Positions 61,923-64,000 of a stretch of 64,000 nt of DNA are shown in pieces (position 1 is the first letter of the stretch; every line of letters begins with the position of its first letter). A program made the position numbers and the translations under genes. Below the pieces are notes generated by a model that searched no databases, was not told the origin of the DNA, and saw only the letters and a list, made by a program, of their open reading frames with translations. This DNA is from Arthrobacter ulcerisalmonis (GTDB taxonomy: Bacteria; Actinomycetota; Actinomycetes; Actinomycetales; Micrococcaceae): positions 1 through 64,000 of the forward strand of contig NZ_UXAU01000041.1 in assembly GCF_900609065.1 (NCBI RefSeq), read 5' to 3'.

Positions 61923-63023
61923 ATGACCTCGAAACCCCTTTCCATCGTCTTGGCCGGTGGCGGTACCGCTGGCCACATCAGCCCGCTCCTGGCGATCGCT
62001 GCTGCCCTGCGGAGCACCGTACCGGACGCGTCGATCCTTGCCGTTGGGACGCCGTCGGGCATGGAGACCCGCTTGGTGCCCGCAGCAGGAGTGGAATTGG
62101 CCACCATCGACAGGGTGCCGTTTCCGCGCCGGCCCTCCCTGGACCTCCTGCGACTGCCCGCACGCCTCGCTGGCGCAGTCCGGCAAGCGGGGGCCATCCT
62201 CGACTCAGCCGCCGCCGACGTCTTGGTGGGAGTGGGCGGCTACGTCAGTACCCCGCTGTACCTGGCAGCCCGCAGGCGAAAGATCCCCATTGTCATCCAC
62301 GAAGCAAATGCCCGGCCCGGCCTCGCCAACCGGGTAGGCGCCCGACTCACGCAAAACGTTGCCGTGGCATTTGCCGGAACTCCCTTGCGCCACGCGGTCC
62401 ACGTGGGCATGCCCATGCGGAAGGAAATCTCCGGCCTGGACCGGACCTCTTCCCAACGAGCCGCGCGCGAAACCCTGGGGCTGGACCTGGACCGTCCCAC
62501 CTTGATCGTCACCGGCGGATCATCGGGAGCACTCAGCATCAACCGGACCGTTGCGGCCTCCGTGGCCGCCCTGCACACCGCGGGCATCCAGACCCTGCAC
62601 ATTACGGGCCGGGACAAAGTGGTCCTCGACCACACCGGCGCACCGTTGTCCGCGGAGGGGTATCGCCAGGTGGAGTACGTTGCGGGAATGGAACTCGTCT
62701 ACGCGGCAGCAGACCTCCTGCTGGCCCGCTCTGGTGCCGCCACAGTCTGCGAAGTAGCCGCGGTAGGTGTCCCTGCCGTCTTGGTACCCCTTCCCATTGG
62801 TAACGGCGAACAGGCACTTAACGCCGCCGGCTTGGTGACTGCCGGAGGTGCCGTCCTCGTGGCAGACCGCGACTTCACCGCCGACTGGGTGGCAAAGACC
62901 TTGATCCCGCTCGCCACCGACCCCCACCGATTGGCCGCCATGGCCAGCAGCTCGTTTGCGCTGGGCGTCCGGAACGCCGATCAACGCATGGCCGACCTCG
63001 TCCTGAAAGCAGCGTCCGCATGA
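61923..63023 (+). CDS. murG: UDP-GlcNAc:lipid I N-acetylglucosaminyltransferase MurG
   Basis: 366 aa GT28 glycosyltransferase converting lipid I to lipid II. N-terminal [19 protein letters not shown] and the [12 protein letters not shown] loop, then the donor-binding [13 protein letters not shown] and [20 protein letters not shown] with the conserved Glu. The ATG at 61923 is chosen over a TTG at 61920. Stop overlaps the murC ATG (ATGA). Confidence 0.95.
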   Translation: MTSKPLSIVLAGGGTAGHISPLLAIAAALRSTVPDASILAVGTPSGMETRLVPAAGVELATIDRVPFPRRPSLDLLRLPARLAGAVRQAGAILDSAAADVLVGVGGYVSTPLYLAARRRKIPIVIHEANARPGLANRVGARLTQNVAVAFAGTPLRHAVHVGMPMRKEISGLDRTSSQRAARETLGLDLDRPTLIVTGGSSGALSINRTVAASVAALHTAGIQTLHITGRDKVVLDHTGAPLSAEGYRQVEYVAGMELVYAAADLLLARSGAATVCEVAAVGVPAVLVPLPIGNGEQALNAAGLVTAGGAVLVADRDFTADWVAKTLIPLATDPHRLAAMASSSFALGVRNADQRMADLVLKAASA

Positions 63024-64000
63024 ACCAGCCCATCCCAGACCTCAGCGCGCTTGGCCGGACACACTTCATTGGCATCGGCGGCGTAGGGATGTCCGCGGTA
63101 GCCCGCATCATGGTTGCCAGGGGCGTGGCCGTCAGCGGCAGTGACGCCAAGAACCTCCCCGTGATGGCGGACCTGGCTGCCGGCGGGGCCCGGATTGCCG
63201 TGGGCTACGCCGCGGCCAACCTCGGCGATGCCCAGACGGTGGTTGCCGGCTCGGCGATCCGGGAGGACAACCCCGAACTTGCCGCCGCACGCGCAGCCGG
63301 CCTGCCAATCCTGCACCGCTCGGAGGCATTGGCCGCCACCATGGCCGCAGACACGGCGGTCACGGTGGCTGGAACTCACGGAAAATCCACCACCACCTCC
63401 ATGGTGGCCGTGCTACTGAAGGGCGCTGGGCTGGACCCGTCCTTCGCGATCGGCGCCAACGTCCCAGCCCTGGGCGTCAACGCTGCCTCCGGATCCACGC
63501 CCATCTTCGTCGCCGAGGCGGACGAATCGGACGCTTCGTTCCTGAACTACCGCCCCCAGATCGCCGTGGTCACCAACGTGGAACCAGACCACCTGGACTT
63601 CTACGGCACCGCTGAGGCCGTCTTCGCATCCTTCGACCGATTCACGGCGCTGCTGCCGGCGGATGGGCTGCTCATTGCCTGCGCTGACGACGCCGGCGCG
63701 CTGGCTTTGGCGCAACGGACCAAGGCGCAGGGCACCACCCGGGTCCTGCTCTACGGCACTGCCGAGGGCGCAGACGTCCAGCTGCACGACGGCGGCCCCG
63801 GCCGCGTCTCGGTGTCCACCGGGACCGGTGACTACCAGCTGTCGCTGCAAGTTCCAGGGCGGCACAATGCCCTCAACGCTGCGGCCGCGTTCGCCGTGGC
63901 CGTGGAACTGGGAGTGGATCCCGCCGCCGCGGCGGCCGCTTTGGCCCAGTTTTCCGGTGCCTCCCGTCGGTTCGAGCTGAAGGGCACCGCCGGGGGAGTG
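63020..64000 (+). CDS. murC: UDP-N-acetylmuramate:L-alanine ligase MurC (partial, runs off the window)
   Basis: 327 codons are visible before the window ends, without a stop. N-terminal [17 protein letters not shown] dinucleotide fold, P-loop [15 protein letters not shown] near residue 118, [11 protein letters not shown] and [20 protein letters not shown]. First Mur ligase, adding L-Ala to UDP-MurNAc. The ATG overlaps the murG stop. ftsQ and ftsZ would be expected beyond the window. Confidence 0.95.
   Translation, partial: MNQPIPDLSALGRTHFIGIGGVGMSAVARIMVARGVAVSGSDAKNLPVMADLAAGGARIAVGYAAANLGDAQTVVAGSAIREDNPELAAARAAGLPILHRSEALAATMAADTAVTVAGTHGKSTTTSMVAVLLKGAGLDPSFAIGANVPALGVNAASGSTPIFVAEADESDASFLNYRPQIAVVTNVEPDHLDFYGTAEAVFASFDRFTALLPADGLLIACADDAGALALAQRTKAQGTTRVLLYGTAEGADVQLHDGGPGRVSVSTGTGDYQLSLQVPGRHNALNAAAAFAVAVELGVDPAAAAAALAQFSGASRRFELKGTAGGV

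Overview
The window is a chromosomal stretch of a high-GC actinobacterium, most likely of the Arthrobacter/Paenarthrobacter group (Micrococcaceae). This is inferred from gene content, high GC, frequent GTG/TTG starts, gene order shared with Mycobacterium and other actinobacteria, and a MurE substrate motif that is not of the diaminopimelate type. No mobile element, CRISPR array, rRNA or phage is seen. Nearly all of the sequence is core housekeeping DNA, densely coded on both strands. REGION 1 (1-24.2 kb): a short tandem repeat, then a block in the order of M. tuberculosis Rv1691-Rv1713: TPR protein with a very long Arg/Gly/Asp-rich repeat domain, HAD phosphatase, small unknown protein, TlyA, NAD kinase, RecN, PyrG, Nudix, XerD, [insert], ParA, ScpA, ScpB, RluB-type pseudouridine synthase, TyrA, Cmk, PlsC-type acyltransferase, Der. 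The insert (10.9-16.1 kb) holds a membrane protein, a second Nudix protein, and a DcuS/CitA-type sensor kinase and regulator divergent from a DctA dicarboxylate symporter. REGION 2 (24.2-31.2 kb): tRNA-Pro(GGG) with a strong hairpin, an ABC-F ATPase, a divergent Fpg/Nei glycosylase, then the conserved group gcvH - garA/odhI-like FHA protein - ftsR-like MerR - DUF151 - second MerR (Rv1826-Rv1830 order), which ties glycine cleavage, control of 2-oxoglutarate metabolism and cell-division regulation together; an orphan ParA ATPase faces it. REGION 3 (31.4-49.6 kb): pyruvate carboxylase, FadD15-type acyl-CoA ligase, ROK glucokinase, two tandem alpha/beta hydrolases, an acyltransferase, class II DAHP synthase, a PknL-type PASTA kinase, a LysM/transglycosylase-like wall protein, a small protein resembling the PknL substrate Rv2175c, a polyprenyl diphosphate synthase, a lipoprotein and DNA polymerase IV; much of this follows Rv2187-Rv2173. 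REGION 4 (49.8-64 kb): DUF3040 protein and the dcw cell-wall/division cluster mraZ-rsmH-ftsL-ftsI-murE-murF-mraY-murD-ftsW-murG-murC, with murC cut by the window end. Genes in this cluster commonly overlap by 1-4 bases, indicating translational coupling. Regulatory features read from the sequence include a set of TAGGCT/TAGGAT-like -10 elements 6-8 bases before start codons (probable leaderless mRNAs), three 10-bp-phased MraZ-like boxes on the mraZ promoter, two Crp/GlxR-like GTGA-N6-TCAC sites (before dctA and before pyc), and several strong intrinsic-terminator hairpins between convergent genes. No obviously new multi-gene defence or mobile system was found; the best leads are regulatory sites and unusual protein extensions.
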